Shown one piece after another: positions 42,161 to 50,311 of a stretch of 64,000 nt of DNA; the first letter of the stretch is position 1; every line of letters begins with the position of its first letter. Location: the NCBI GenBank assembly GCA_025356665.1, contig JANXRV010000094.1, positions 23,160 to 87,159 on the forward strand. The letters run 5' to 3'. The notes below the pieces were generated by a model that searched no databases, had not been told where the DNA came from, and saw nothing but the letters and a program-made list of their open reading frames with translations. The stretch comes from CAITSH01 sp025356665 (GTDB lineage: Bacteria > Pseudomonadota > Gammaproteobacteria > Burkholderiales > SG8-39). A program made the translations under genes and the position numbers.

Positions 42161-42982
42161 TCACGCCGTCCAGTTCACCGCCCCGCTCCAGGCCGTGCCC
42201 AGCACCACCAATCCAAAGGCGATGCGGTACCAGGCAAAAATGGTGAAATCGTGGGTGGCGATATAGCGCAGCAGCCAGCGCACGCACAGGAACGCCGAGG
42301 CGAAGGCGGCGACAAAACCGACCGCCCACATGCCGATGTCGTCCATCGAGAGCAGCGCCCGTTCCTTGTACAACTGGTAGCCAGTGGCCACGAACAGCGT
42401 CGGGATGGCGAGAAAAAACGAGAACTCGGTCGAGGCCTTGCGCGATAGGCCGAAAAACAGGCCGCCGATGATGGTGGCCCCGGAGCGTGATGTGCCGGGT
42501 ATCAGCGCCAACGCCTGGGCGAACCCGAGTTTGAGCGCATCGCGCCAGCCGATGTCATCAACGCTTTGTACCGTGATACTGTGCTCGCGCCGCTCGGCCC
42601 ACAAGATGATGAAGCCCCCGACAATGAAGGCGAGCGCCACCGGCACCGGCTGGAACAAGTAGGCCTTGATGGTCTTGCCAAAAGCGAGGCCCAGCACCGC
42701 CAGCGGCATGAAGGCAATGGCGATGTTGAGGACAAAGCGCCGCGCCGCCGGCTGCGAACCCAGGCCGCCCAGAACGGAAAGTATTTTCACGCGGTATTCC
42801 CAGCACACCGCGAGGATGGCGCCGCACTGGATGACGATTTCGAACAACTTGCCGCGCTCGTCGTTAAAGTCGAGCAGGTCGCCGGCAAGGATCAAGTGGC
42901 CGGTGGAAGACACCGGCAGAAATTCAGTCAGCCCCTCGACGACGCCGAGAATGAGGGCTTTGAGCAGGAGGGGCATATCCAT
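42161..42982 (-). CDS. uppP: Undecaprenyl-diphosphatase UppP (BacA)
   Basis: A 273-residue inner-membrane enzyme that dephosphorylates undecaprenyl pyrophosphate to recycle the lipid carrier of cell-wall synthesis. The catalytic segments EGLTEFLPVSSTGHLIL and ALIPGTSRSGATI are intact, separated by several hydrophobic helices. The longer frame begins with a TTG; MDMPLLLKALILGV is used because family members are 266-275 residues. It is a standalone gene. Confidence 0.95.
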   Translation of the reverse strand: MDMPLLLKALILGVVEGLTEFLPVSSTGHLILAGDLLDFNDERGKLFEIVIQCGAILAVCWEYRVKILSVLGGLGSQPAARRFVLNIAIAFMPLAVLGLAFGKTIKAYLFQPVPVALAFIVGGFIILWAERREHSITVQSVDDIGWRDALKLGFAQALALIPGTSRSGATIIGGLFFGLSRKASTEFSFFLAIPTLFVATGYQLYKERALLSMDDIGMWAVGFVAAFASAFLCVRWLLRYIATHDFTIFAWYRIAFGLVVLGTAWSGAVNWTA

Positions 42983-43119
42983 GTAGTAAGAAACCAACGG
43001 GCGGGTTTGCAATCGCGCCGCGCGAGCGGCGCATTAAACAGTGCCCCGATTATAGTGGAGGAACGGCGCCACACCCCCGGTTGGTCGCCGCTTGTCCCCT
43101 TTGGATGAAGCCTGCCGCC

Positions 43120-44457
43120 TCAGCCGCCCTGCTCGAGCAGATGCGCAAGCTTCGGATCCGCGGCCAATTGTGCGAGGTCCGCCTCTTCATCCACGTCCCA
43201 GCGTACCGGCAGCTCCAGCCAGTCCCAGGCGAGTTCGCACAGCCGTTCACGCGTCTGCGCCATCACCTGCGGCGTGCTCCAGGCAATGCTCTCGAACAGG
43301 CGCGGATCATGCCGGCGCAGGCCGATCAGGGCATAGCCGCCGTCTAGCGTCGGCACAAACACCGCATCGCGCCCAGCCGCCAGCGCCGCCAGCGCGGCAG
43401 TAATGTCGTCCACCGTGATTGACGGCACATCCGAACCGATGAGCAGCACGGCATCGGCCTCCCCCAGCGCGGCGCGCAGGGCGGCACTCATGCGCAAACC
43501 TATATCGCCGTCCGCTTGCGCATGCAGGCTCACGCCCCATTCGGCCTGCGCCTGGGCAAAAAACGCATGCGTCACCCCGGGGGCACACCACAACTGCACC
43601 GCACCCGACAGGGCTTGCACGGCGGTCGCAATGCACTGCCGCGCCATGGCGCCGTAAAGACGCATCGCACCCTCTGCGCCCAATGCGGGGATCAGGCGCG
43701 TCTTGACCTCGCCCGCCACCGGTGCCCGGGCGAACACCAGGATACGGGATGCGATTTTGCCACTGCGGTAAGCGCGCGCCAGGCGTCCGGGCGACACGCC
43801 GAAAAAGTATTGCAGGCGCAACCACCACATCAACACTACGGTGCGCAGCACGCCGTTTTTCTCCCAGCGACGCCCGGAAGTGGTGACCCTGTCGTAAAGG
43901 CAAAGCGGCGGCGAAATCCGATTTAGCCTGCCGCTGACGGCAATGTCCTCCATCAGCTCAATCGGCGGAAAGCCGCCGACCGCATCAAACGCCGCACGCG
44001 TCATGAACAAGGCCTGGTCGCCGGTGGCAATGCCGCTCCAGCGCGAGCGCAGGTTCATCATGCCGGCAACCACCCTGAGCAGGGGATGCCGCCCCTCAAT
44101 GCGCACATCAAAGCGGCCCCAGGCACGGCCGCTTGCCGCGAGCCCTGCGCGGATCAGCGCGTCCGCCTTTTCGGGCAGGCGCGTGTCGGCGTGAAGAAAC
44201 AACAATATGTCGCCCTGGGCCGCCGCCGTACCGGCGTTCATCTGGCTGGCGCGGCCGCGCGTAGCGACCAGCACCCGGTCTGCCGATCCGCGGGTAAGTT
44301 CAGCCGTGGCATCGCGGCTGCCGCCATCTACGACCAGCACTTCGCAGCCGCGCGCGCGAAAGTCGCGCAAGGCCGCCAGCATGCCGGGCACCATGGCCGC
44401 CTCGTCAAGGACCGGGACGATGATGGAAATCGGGGCCGCGCGGCTATTTCCCGGCAT
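43120..44457 (-). CDS. Fused glycosyltransferase: TIGR04283 (GT2) plus TIGR04282 domain
   Basis: A 445-residue fusion. Residues 1-230 form a GT-A glycosyltransferase (ISIIVPVLDEAAMVPGMLAAL, LVVDGGSRDATAELT, FLHADTRLPEKAD, ELMEDIAVSGRL) of the TIGR04283 family. Residues about 235-445 form a TIGR04282/DUF2064 nucleotidyltransferase-like domain (RILVFARAPVAGEVKTRLIP, LLIGSDVPSITVDDI, VFVPTLDGGYALIGL). NCBI names both families arsenosugar-biosynthesis glycosyltransferases from their association with ArsS. The frame continues upstream across DUF547, but MPGNSRAAPIS at 44457 is the natural start, overlapping the DUF547 stop by 14 bp. Confidence 0.85.
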   Translation of the reverse strand: MPGNSRAAPISIIVPVLDEAAMVPGMLAALRDFRARGCEVLVVDGGSRDATAELTRGSADRVLVATRGRASQMNAGTAAAQGDILLFLHADTRLPEKADALIRAGLAASGRAWGRFDVRIEGRHPLLRVVAGMMNLRSRWSGIATGDQALFMTRAAFDAVGGFPPIELMEDIAVSGRLNRISPPLCLYDRVTTSGRRWEKNGVLRTVVLMWWLRLQYFFGVSPGRLARAYRSGKIASRILVFARAPVAGEVKTRLIPALGAEGAMRLYGAMARQCIATAVQALSGAVQLWCAPGVTHAFFAQAQAEWGVSLHAQADGDIGLRMSAALRAALGEADAVLLIGSDVPSITVDDITAALAALAAGRDAVFVPTLDGGYALIGLRRHDPRLFESIAWSTPQVMAQTRERLCELAWDWLELPVRWDVDEEADLAQLAADPKLAHLLEQGG

Positions 44458-45262
44458 CGTTGAGCGACCAGTCATATTCGGCAAACGCCAGCATGGCCTG
44501 CTGCGCGCTGATGCGCCCTTGCTGCAGCGGGTCGTCGGTGAGCAGGCCGGCGTAGCGCCCAAAATACTGTTCGCGTGAGTTGATGCCCTTGAAGCCGCTT
44601 GTCCAGTCCTCTTTGTACCAGTCAAAAATTTTCGATACCACGAGCTTGTCGGCGGCGGCATCAAAGCGGTTGCGCGTGCGGTCGGAAAGAAAACGCCGCG
44701 CCTGCTCCTCGATTTGCGCCTCAAGGCGCGACGCCACGTACGCCTCCTCGCGCAGCATCGGGCAGCCGATCGACGCGCAATTGACGGCAAAATGCACGCG
44801 CGGTTCGTCGAACACGCCTTTCGCGCGCAACCTGCCGTGCTCGAGGCCGTCGAGCGAGGCTTCGGCGCCGAGCAGGCGGAAGAATTTGTCCTTCCAGGGA
44901 TTGCCGAACACCGTGCCAAAATCGCGTATGGACTTGAGATCGGGATAACGGCCAAGCACTTTTTCGACGGTAAACGCGTTGTAGGCATTGATGAGAAAGG
45001 CCATCTGCTGCGCGCGGCTCCAGAGGCCGTACTCGGTCTCGTCGACCGCCGAGAGCGCGGCAAGATAAGTTTTGAGCGCGACCCGGTCGGCGGCAAACCC
45101 GGCATAGCGCACCTGCGAGGCCTTGCCGCCGTCCAGCAGCACGATGTGCTTTTTCAGCAGGGCGTTCCAGGCGGCATGGGCATGGTCGAACTGCGCCTTC
45201 GCCTGCGACCAGACGAGCAGGCAAAACAAAGTCGCAAGCAACCGGCCGGCGATGCTTTTCAC
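44444..45262 (-). CDS. Exported DUF547 protein
   Basis: A 272-residue protein with signal peptide (MKSIAGRLLATLFCLLVWSQ, cut near AKA) and a DUF547 domain: MAFLINAYNAFTVEKVLGRY, VHFAVNCASIGCPMLREEAY and the late FGRYAGLLTDD. These proteins are predicted Cys/His enzymes of unknown activity, often near glycosyltransferases. It begins with GTG 3 bp after the preceding gene's stop, and its end overlaps the glycosyltransferase start, so is part of one operon. Confidence 0.85.
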   Translation of the reverse strand: MKSIAGRLLATLFCLLVWSQAKAQFDHAHAAWNALLKKHIVLLDGGKASQVRYAGFAADRVALKTYLAALSAVDETEYGLWSRAQQMAFLINAYNAFTVEKVLGRYPDLKSIRDFGTVFGNPWKDKFFRLLGAEASLDGLEHGRLRAKGVFDEPRVHFAVNCASIGCPMLREEAYVASRLEAQIEEQARRFLSDRTRNRFDAAADKLVVSKIFDWYKEDWTSGFKGINSREQYFGRYAGLLTDDPLQQGRISAQQAMLAFAEYDWSLNDAGK

Positions 45263-45265
45263 GAC

Positions 45266-47416
45266 CTACCCGCGCATCCAGGCATTAAAACGGCCGACCC
45301 AGGCGAGCAGTTTTTGCGGCGCGTGAGCGCGTTTCCAGTTGCCCGCCGCGTATTTGTTCGCTTCGGCCATGGTCGGGTAGATGTGGATGGTGCCGAGGAT
45401 CTTGTTCAAGCCGAGGCCGTGGCGCATCGCCAGCACATACTCCGCGATGAGGTCGCCGGCATGCTCGCCGGCGATGGTGACGCCGAGGATGCGGTCCTTG
45501 CCCGGCACGGTCAGCACCTTGACCAGCCCGTGCGCCTCTTCGTCGGCGATGGCGCGATCGAGGTCGTCGATGCCGTAAGTGGTCACCTCGCAGGCAATGC
45601 CTTTTTCCTTCGCCTCGGTTTCATTCAGGCCGACCCGCGCCACCTCGGGGTCGGTGAAAGTCGCCCAGGGAATGACGGAAAAATCGGCGCGAAATTTCTT
45701 GAACGACCCGAACAGCCCGTTGACCGCGGCATACCAGGCGGTGTGCGCCGCGGTGTGGGTGAACTGGTAGGGGCCGGCGACATCGCCGCAGGCAAGGATG
45801 TTGGGGTAGATGGTCTGCATGTATTCGTTCACTTCGACGGTGCGCGCCTTGGTCACCGGAATGCCGAGGTCCTCAAGTCCATAGCCCGCGGTGTTGGCGA
45901 CGCGGCCGACCGCGCACAACAGCGCGTCGAAGGCAATGCGCACTTCGCCGCCGTCGCTTTCGGCATAGAGGACTTTTTCACCGGCCTCGACGGCAAAGCG
46001 CACCGCCTTGTGCCCGACCAGCACCTCGACGCCCTCGTCGCGGAATTTCTGCATCACCATGGCGGAGAATTCCGCGTCTTCGCGCATCATCAGGCGCGGC
46101 AGCATTTCCACCTGCGTGACCTTGCTGCCCAGCCGGGCAAAGCATTGCGTCAGCTCACAGCCAATCGGCCCGCCGCCCAGCACCAGCAGGCGCGCCGGCA
46201 ACTCACGCAGGTCCCAGACCGTGTCAGAGGTCAGGCAACCGACTTCTTCTATTCCAGGAATGGACGGCACAAAGGGGCGCGCGCCGGTGGCAATAACGAT
46301 GGCGCGGCTGGTCAGGCGCCGCGTGACGCCATCGGCCTGTTTGATCTCGACCTCCCAGGGCGTGAGCATGCGCGCCTCGCCGGCGACGCACTCCACCCCC
46401 AGTTCGGTGTAGCGCGCCACCGAATCGTGCGGCTCGACCGTGCGCACCACGCGCTGCACGCGTTCCATGACATCGGCGAAATCGAAGGTCGCACCGGCCT
46501 GGGCGATACCGTATTCCTTCGCCCTGCCGATTTGCGACAGCACGCGGGCGGTCTTGATCAGCGCCTTGGACGGCACACAGCCGGTGTTGAGGCAGTCGCC
46601 GCCCATCTTGTGTTTTTCCACCAGCGTCACTTTGGCCTTGACCACGGCGGCGATGTAGGAGGTCACCAGCCCGGCCGAGCCGGCGCCTATCACCACCAGG
46701 TTGCGGTCAAAAGTCTTGGGCTTCAAGTGCGCCCAGCGCACGTAGACCCGCCGCACCTTGACCACGTCGACGATTTTCTTGGCGATCAGCGGAAACAGCC
46801 CGAGCAACACGAAGGAGCCAAGCAGCAGCGGCGAGAGAATGCCGCGCGGTGAATCGATTTGCGCCAGCTGCGTGCCGGCGTTCACAAAGACCAGCGTACC
46901 GGCCAGCATGCCAAGCTGGCTGACCCAGTAAAACGTCCAGGTTCGTATCGGCGTGAGGCCCATCACCAGGTTGATGACAAAAAACGGGAACGCCGGCACC
47001 AGCCGCAGCGTGAACAGATAAAATCCGCCCTCGCGCTCGACACCCTTGTTGATCGCGGCTATCTTGTCGCCGAATTTTTTCTGGATCAGGTCGCGAAACA
47101 GCAAACGGCTGGCAAGAAAGGCCAGTGTCGCGCCGATGGACGAGGCAAAAGACACCAGCAGCGTTCCCCAGCCCAGGCCGAATATCGCGCCTCCGGCCAG
47201 GGTCAGGATCGCCGCTCCCGGTAGCGACAGCGCCACAGTGACGACATAGATGACAAAGTAAAGCAGCCCCGTGGATACCGACGAAGACGCCCGATACGCC
47301 GCAATCGCCGCCTGCTGCGATTTGAGATAGTCCAGGTTCAAATAGCGCCCGAGATCGAATGCGAAGTAGGCACCAACGACGCAGGCAATCAGCGCGATCA
47401 GAACGATTTTTTTCAT
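45266..47416 (-). CDS. VTT (TVP38/DedA-like) membrane domain fused to FAD-dependent disulfide oxidoreductase
   Basis: A 716-residue fusion. About 1-235 is a VTT/SNARE-associated membrane domain (several hydrophobic helices; YVVTVALSLPGAAILTLAGG, RLVPAFPFFVINLVMGL). About 240-716 is a mercuric-reductase/dihydrolipoamide-dehydrogenase-type flavoprotein: VVIGAGSAGLVTSYI, disulfide GGDCLNTGCVPSKAL, NAD site LLVLGGGPIGCELTQ and HIYPTMAEANK. There is no HMA domain. Membrane-anchored dithiol redox in the cluster may supply reducing power for arsenical or disulfide handling (inference). It overlaps the metallophosphoesterase gene by ATGA. Confidence 0.88.
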   Translation of the reverse strand: MKKIVLIALIACVVGAYFAFDLGRYLNLDYLKSQQAAIAAYRASSSVSTGLLYFVIYVVTVALSLPGAAILTLAGGAIFGLGWGTLLVSFASSIGATLAFLASRLLFRDLIQKKFGDKIAAINKGVEREGGFYLFTLRLVPAFPFFVINLVMGLTPIRTWTFYWVSQLGMLAGTLVFVNAGTQLAQIDSPRGILSPLLLGSFVLLGLFPLIAKKIVDVVKVRRVYVRWAHLKPKTFDRNLVVIGAGSAGLVTSYIAAVVKAKVTLVEKHKMGGDCLNTGCVPSKALIKTARVLSQIGRAKEYGIAQAGATFDFADVMERVQRVVRTVEPHDSVARYTELGVECVAGEARMLTPWEVEIKQADGVTRRLTSRAIVIATGARPFVPSIPGIEEVGCLTSDTVWDLRELPARLLVLGGGPIGCELTQCFARLGSKVTQVEMLPRLMMREDAEFSAMVMQKFRDEGVEVLVGHKAVRFAVEAGEKVLYAESDGGEVRIAFDALLCAVGRVANTAGYGLEDLGIPVTKARTVEVNEYMQTIYPNILACGDVAGPYQFTHTAAHTAWYAAVNGLFGSFKKFRADFSVIPWATFTDPEVARVGLNETEAKEKGIACEVTTYGIDDLDRAIADEEAHGLVKVLTVPGKDRILGVTIAGEHAGDLIAEYVLAMRHGLGLNKILGTIHIYPTMAEANKYAAGNWKRAHAPQKLLAWVGRFNAWMRG

Positions 47417-48450
47417 GATGCCGCGATCCCTTCCTCACAGATGCAGTGAAGCAAATCGGTCGGCGATTGCAATACCGCGGGGCCGCTTGGAATGTAATCG
47501 CGCAGTCGCTGCGCCTGCTCCATCCGGTAATCGGGACCGTTTTCAATCCGCTCCCGGTAGGACAGGGCCGCGGCCGATCCGGCCGGCCAAAAACGATCGA
47601 AGTGGGACAACCAAGCCCGATGATCGTAGTCGATGGCGATCGCATCCACGTGTACGCCGCGAAGAACGGTGCCATAAAGCGCTTTGGGCGCGGGGCGCGT
47701 CGAAATGCGCGTCGCGAGCCCAAAGTGCGTTCCGGCGAAATTCGGCATGCCCGCGGCGCCGTTGTTGAATAAAAGCCCTGCGCCCTCGTGCAAGCCGAAT
47801 ACTCTCGCCACCGGCAGGCAGGTGTGGCTGGACGCGAAAATATCGACCCCGCTTCGAACGAATGCCTGTTTTATGCTTTCTTCACGTTCCGGCAGTGTCT
47901 CTTGCGAAAAACCCCATCCGGCAAGCGAGTCAGCATCACCGTGCACGACGCCAATCCGCACGCCGCCCACCTCTGCCACCATGGTCATCGGCAATGCCGC
48001 AAGTCGCTTCGTCAAGAGGGGAGCACCTTGCGCCGTGGCACGCAGTCGGCTCATGATGTGATTGGATCGATCCACATCCGCCTGATCCACCCATTCCGGA
48101 TAGCCGCAGCCACAGCCGGCATCCTCCGCCGCCGCGAACAATTCGGTCTCCACATTGCCGCGCAACGCGGCGTGGCGCAGCACCTCGGTATTGATGGCCT
48201 CAAAGTCCCCGGCGTCGATGTCAAACCAGTTGAAGTCGCCATTAAATATCAACCGCACCTCTCCCGGCTCCGATGCTGCAATTTCGAGAACACGCCGCAA
48301 CGCAATGGGGTTGCCGTACAACCCGCCGATGACGTAGACGGTCTTGGCGCACACATCGGGTGTGCGGCGAAGGCTCGCCGCCCCATAGGCGTAGTGAAGC
48401 GGGCAGTTGCGCCCGGGACCGCCCTGCATGAGACCACCATCCGCATCCAT
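47413..48450 (-). CDS. Metallophosphoesterase family protein
   Basis: A 345-residue calcineurin-like phosphoesterase. After a poorly conserved first 35 residues come TVYVIGGLYGNPIALRRVLE, LIFNGDFNWFDI (GD-x-x-D), ALRGNVETEL (GNxE), IGVVHGDADSLAG (HGD) and ASSHTCLP (H). The order GG-x-G, GD, GN, HGD, H is the metal ligand series, though the first D-x-H is replaced by GGLYGN, which is unusual. Expected to hydrolyse a phosphoester; in this operon perhaps an ester of a sugar intermediate (inference). Stop overlaps the next start (ATGA). Confidence 0.75.
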   Translation of the reverse strand: MDADGGLMQGGPGRNCPLHYAYGAASLRRTPDVCAKTVYVIGGLYGNPIALRRVLEIAASEPGEVRLIFNGDFNWFDIDAGDFEAINTEVLRHAALRGNVETELFAAAEDAGCGCGYPEWVDQADVDRSNHIMSRLRATAQGAPLLTKRLAALPMTMVAEVGGVRIGVVHGDADSLAGWGFSQETLPEREESIKQAFVRSGVDIFASSHTCLPVARVFGLHEGAGLLFNNGAAGMPNFAGTHFGLATRISTRPAPKALYGTVLRGVHVDAIAIDYDHRAWLSHFDRFWPAGSAAALSYRERIENGPDYRMEQAQRLRDYIPSGPAVLQSPTDLLHCICEEGIAAS

Positions 48451-48490
48451 CGGCTATTGCCTTCCAGTCGGGTTTAGGGACATTTCGCGC

Positions 48491-49354
48491 TCACAGAATA
48501 TCGTGTCGTATTTTCCGGCTTGCCATGTCGAACAATGCGACCATGGCCACTATCGCGATCAGCAGCGTTGCCAGCCGGCCCCACTGGAATAGCGACACCG
48601 CCTCAGACACCAGCAGTCCTAGTCCACCCGCGCCTATCAACCCGAGTACGGTGGAGTCACGCATATTGAACTCCCATAGGTACAAATGCACCGAAAGCCA
48701 GCGCGGCAACATGGTTCTGCCCAGGCCAAATACCAGTGTCTGTAGCGGCGACATGCCCAACGCCACGCCGGATTCGATTAGGCGGTGGTCGACCGCCTCA
48801 ATGGCCTCGGCGTAGAGCTTGCCGTAGCTGCCGAAGGAGTGTGCTGCAATCGCCAACACACCCGCCATTGGACCCAGTCCGATAATGCCAACCAGGATAA
48901 GGCCGAATACCAGCGTATGAATCGATCTCGCCGCGTTCAGGACCGAACGCGCCGACCGGGCCAGCCAGACCGGCATGTTCATGCTCTTGGCGGCGGCCAA
49001 GCCAAACGGAAATGCGACAATGGCAGCCAGGAATGACCCTAGTGTCGCAATCTTGAACGTGTCCCATGTCGCGACAATCAACGCCCCGATGAATTTTTTC
49101 TCCGCTTCTCGCCGGTTTTCAACGCGCAACACCCTTCCGTCATCGGCGACATATTCGAGCCGGGGATTGCCGAACCAGATATCCACAAAGCTCGGGCGCG
49201 CCAATTCCGCTGCTGTTTTCTCAAGGTTCTCCCACGGCCGCCGTCCAAATGAAAAGTCTCCCGCCGCAATAAAGCTGGTCGCCACAATCATTAGCATCAG
49301 CGTGCATGCGATCAGGTAGTACCGTGTTCGATCGGGATGGGTTGCATGTGGCAT
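48491..49354 (-). CDS. PhnE-like phosphonate-type ABC transporter permease
   Basis: A 287-residue inner-membrane permease. The conserved EAA loop is in AIEAVDHRLIESGVALGMSPLQTLVFGLGRTMLPRW and a following segment is VLGLIGAGGLGLLVSEAVSLFQW, both diagnostic for PhnE/PtxC. About five membrane helices; a periplasmic insert of about 60 residues follows the first helix. It lies 3 bp after the binding-protein gene stop. No ATPase (PhnC) gene is present in the cluster. Confidence 0.88.
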   Translation of the reverse strand: MPHATHPDRTRYYLIACTLMLMIVATSFIAAGDFSFGRRPWENLEKTAAELARPSFVDIWFGNPRLEYVADDGRVLRVENRREAEKKFIGALIVATWDTFKIATLGSFLAAIVAFPFGLAAAKSMNMPVWLARSARSVLNAARSIHTLVFGLILVGIIGLGPMAGVLAIAAHSFGSYGKLYAEAIEAVDHRLIESGVALGMSPLQTLVFGLGRTMLPRWLSVHLYLWEFNMRDSTVLGLIGAGGLGLLVSEAVSLFQWGRLATLLIAIVAMVALFDMASRKIRHDIL

Positions 49355-49357
49355 GCG

Positions 49358-50245
49358 TTACCTGGCTGTTACCGGCGCCAGCTTCCCCGTCGCAAGGCCG
49401 GCGTCTCGGATCGGCGCATAGTATGCGTTATCCTTTTTGACGAAGCCCGTATAGCGGGCGGGCAACAGCGCAGGATTGGACTTGAGTTCGATCGCGACAT
49501 CTTCAAGCGCTTTTTGCAGGCGCGTGACGAACACCGTGTCCTTGTGCAATCCGGCACTGACGGCGACCGCGTCGTTGGGCAGTGCGGGAGAGGTCCAGAA
49601 AATCCTGCTGTCCTTTTCCTTGATCAGCCCTTCGGCGATCATGGAATCGCGGTTGCGGTTGTAATCGGCGCCCGCATCCAGCTCGCCGCGGGTGACCTGG
49701 GTTTCTATGGCCTGGTGTTTGGTGTAGATGACCTTGCTGAAAAACCGCTCAGGATCGATACCCATTTTCTGAAACTGGTAAAAAGGAACGAGATAGCCCG
49801 AGGTCGATCCCTTGTCGCCGAATGCGAAGCTTTTACCCTTCAGGTCCTCGATGCGATTGATCCCGCTCCCCGGTCCGGTCACCATGATCGCAAAATATTC
49901 GGGCTTGCCCTCATACAGGATGGTGGCCACCGCCTGCGCGCCGGCCTGATGATTGGCAATGACGTAGCCCCAGGGCCCGAGAAGTCCGATATCGGTTTCG
50001 CCGCTTGCCAGCGATTTTGCCAGCCCCTCCCAGGTGTCGACGGTGCGCAATACGACCTTCTTGCCCAGCTTTTTGGCAAGATAATCGGCCAGCGGCCGGT
50101 AGGTGGCGTCATTTCTCTCCCTGTCAGGCTGGAACAGGCCGACCCCAAAATGCAAAACATCCGGAGCGGCCGATACCGGCAGACTTCCCGCGAGCGCAAG
50201 GGTAAAAAGTCCAAATGCAGCAAACAAGCGAACAGAGTTTTGCAT
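49358..50245 (-). CDS. PhnD-like phosphonate/phosphite-type ABC transporter binding protein
   Basis: A 295-residue periplasmic binding protein with signal peptide (FAAFGLFTLALAGSLPVSAA). Domain segments are LHFGVGLFQPDRERNDATYR, ETDIGLLGPWGYVIANHQAG, LKGKSFAFGDKGSTSGYLVP and ELDAGADYNRNRD. The GDKGSTSG and Tyr residues fit ligand binding of a phosphonate, phosphite or similar oxyanion. The ATG at 50245 is chosen; an ATG three codons earlier is possible. It lies between ArsS and the permease, suggesting a substrate of that pathway, but which oxyanion is unknown. Confidence 0.85.
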   Translation of the reverse strand: MQNSVRLFAAFGLFTLALAGSLPVSAAPDVLHFGVGLFQPDRERNDATYRPLADYLAKKLGKKVVLRTVDTWEGLAKSLASGETDIGLLGPWGYVIANHQAGAQAVATILYEGKPEYFAIMVTGPGSGINRIEDLKGKSFAFGDKGSTSGYLVPFYQFQKMGIDPERFFSKVIYTKHQAIETQVTRGELDAGADYNRNRDSMIAEGLIKEKDSRIFWTSPALPNDAVAVSAGLHKDTVFVTRLQKALEDVAIELKSNPALLPARYTGFVKKDNAYYAPIRDAGLATGKLAPVTAR

Positions 50246-50311
50246 GGAAAGCATCTCAACAATGACGAACGGCAACGGACGGAGGCACGTATCTTGGCGC
50301 ACCGGCCCCGG

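Noticed and set aside
44458..45105. Upstream extension of the glycosyltransferase frame to 45105
   Set aside because: The extra residues are Arg/Ser/Pro-rich and lie antisense-frame-shifted over the DUF547 gene; the conserved glycosyltransferase start is at 44457.
44714..46852. 712-residue plus-strand frame opposite DUF547 and the flavoprotein fusion
   Set aside because: It spans two well-supported genes on the other strand and has no motif.
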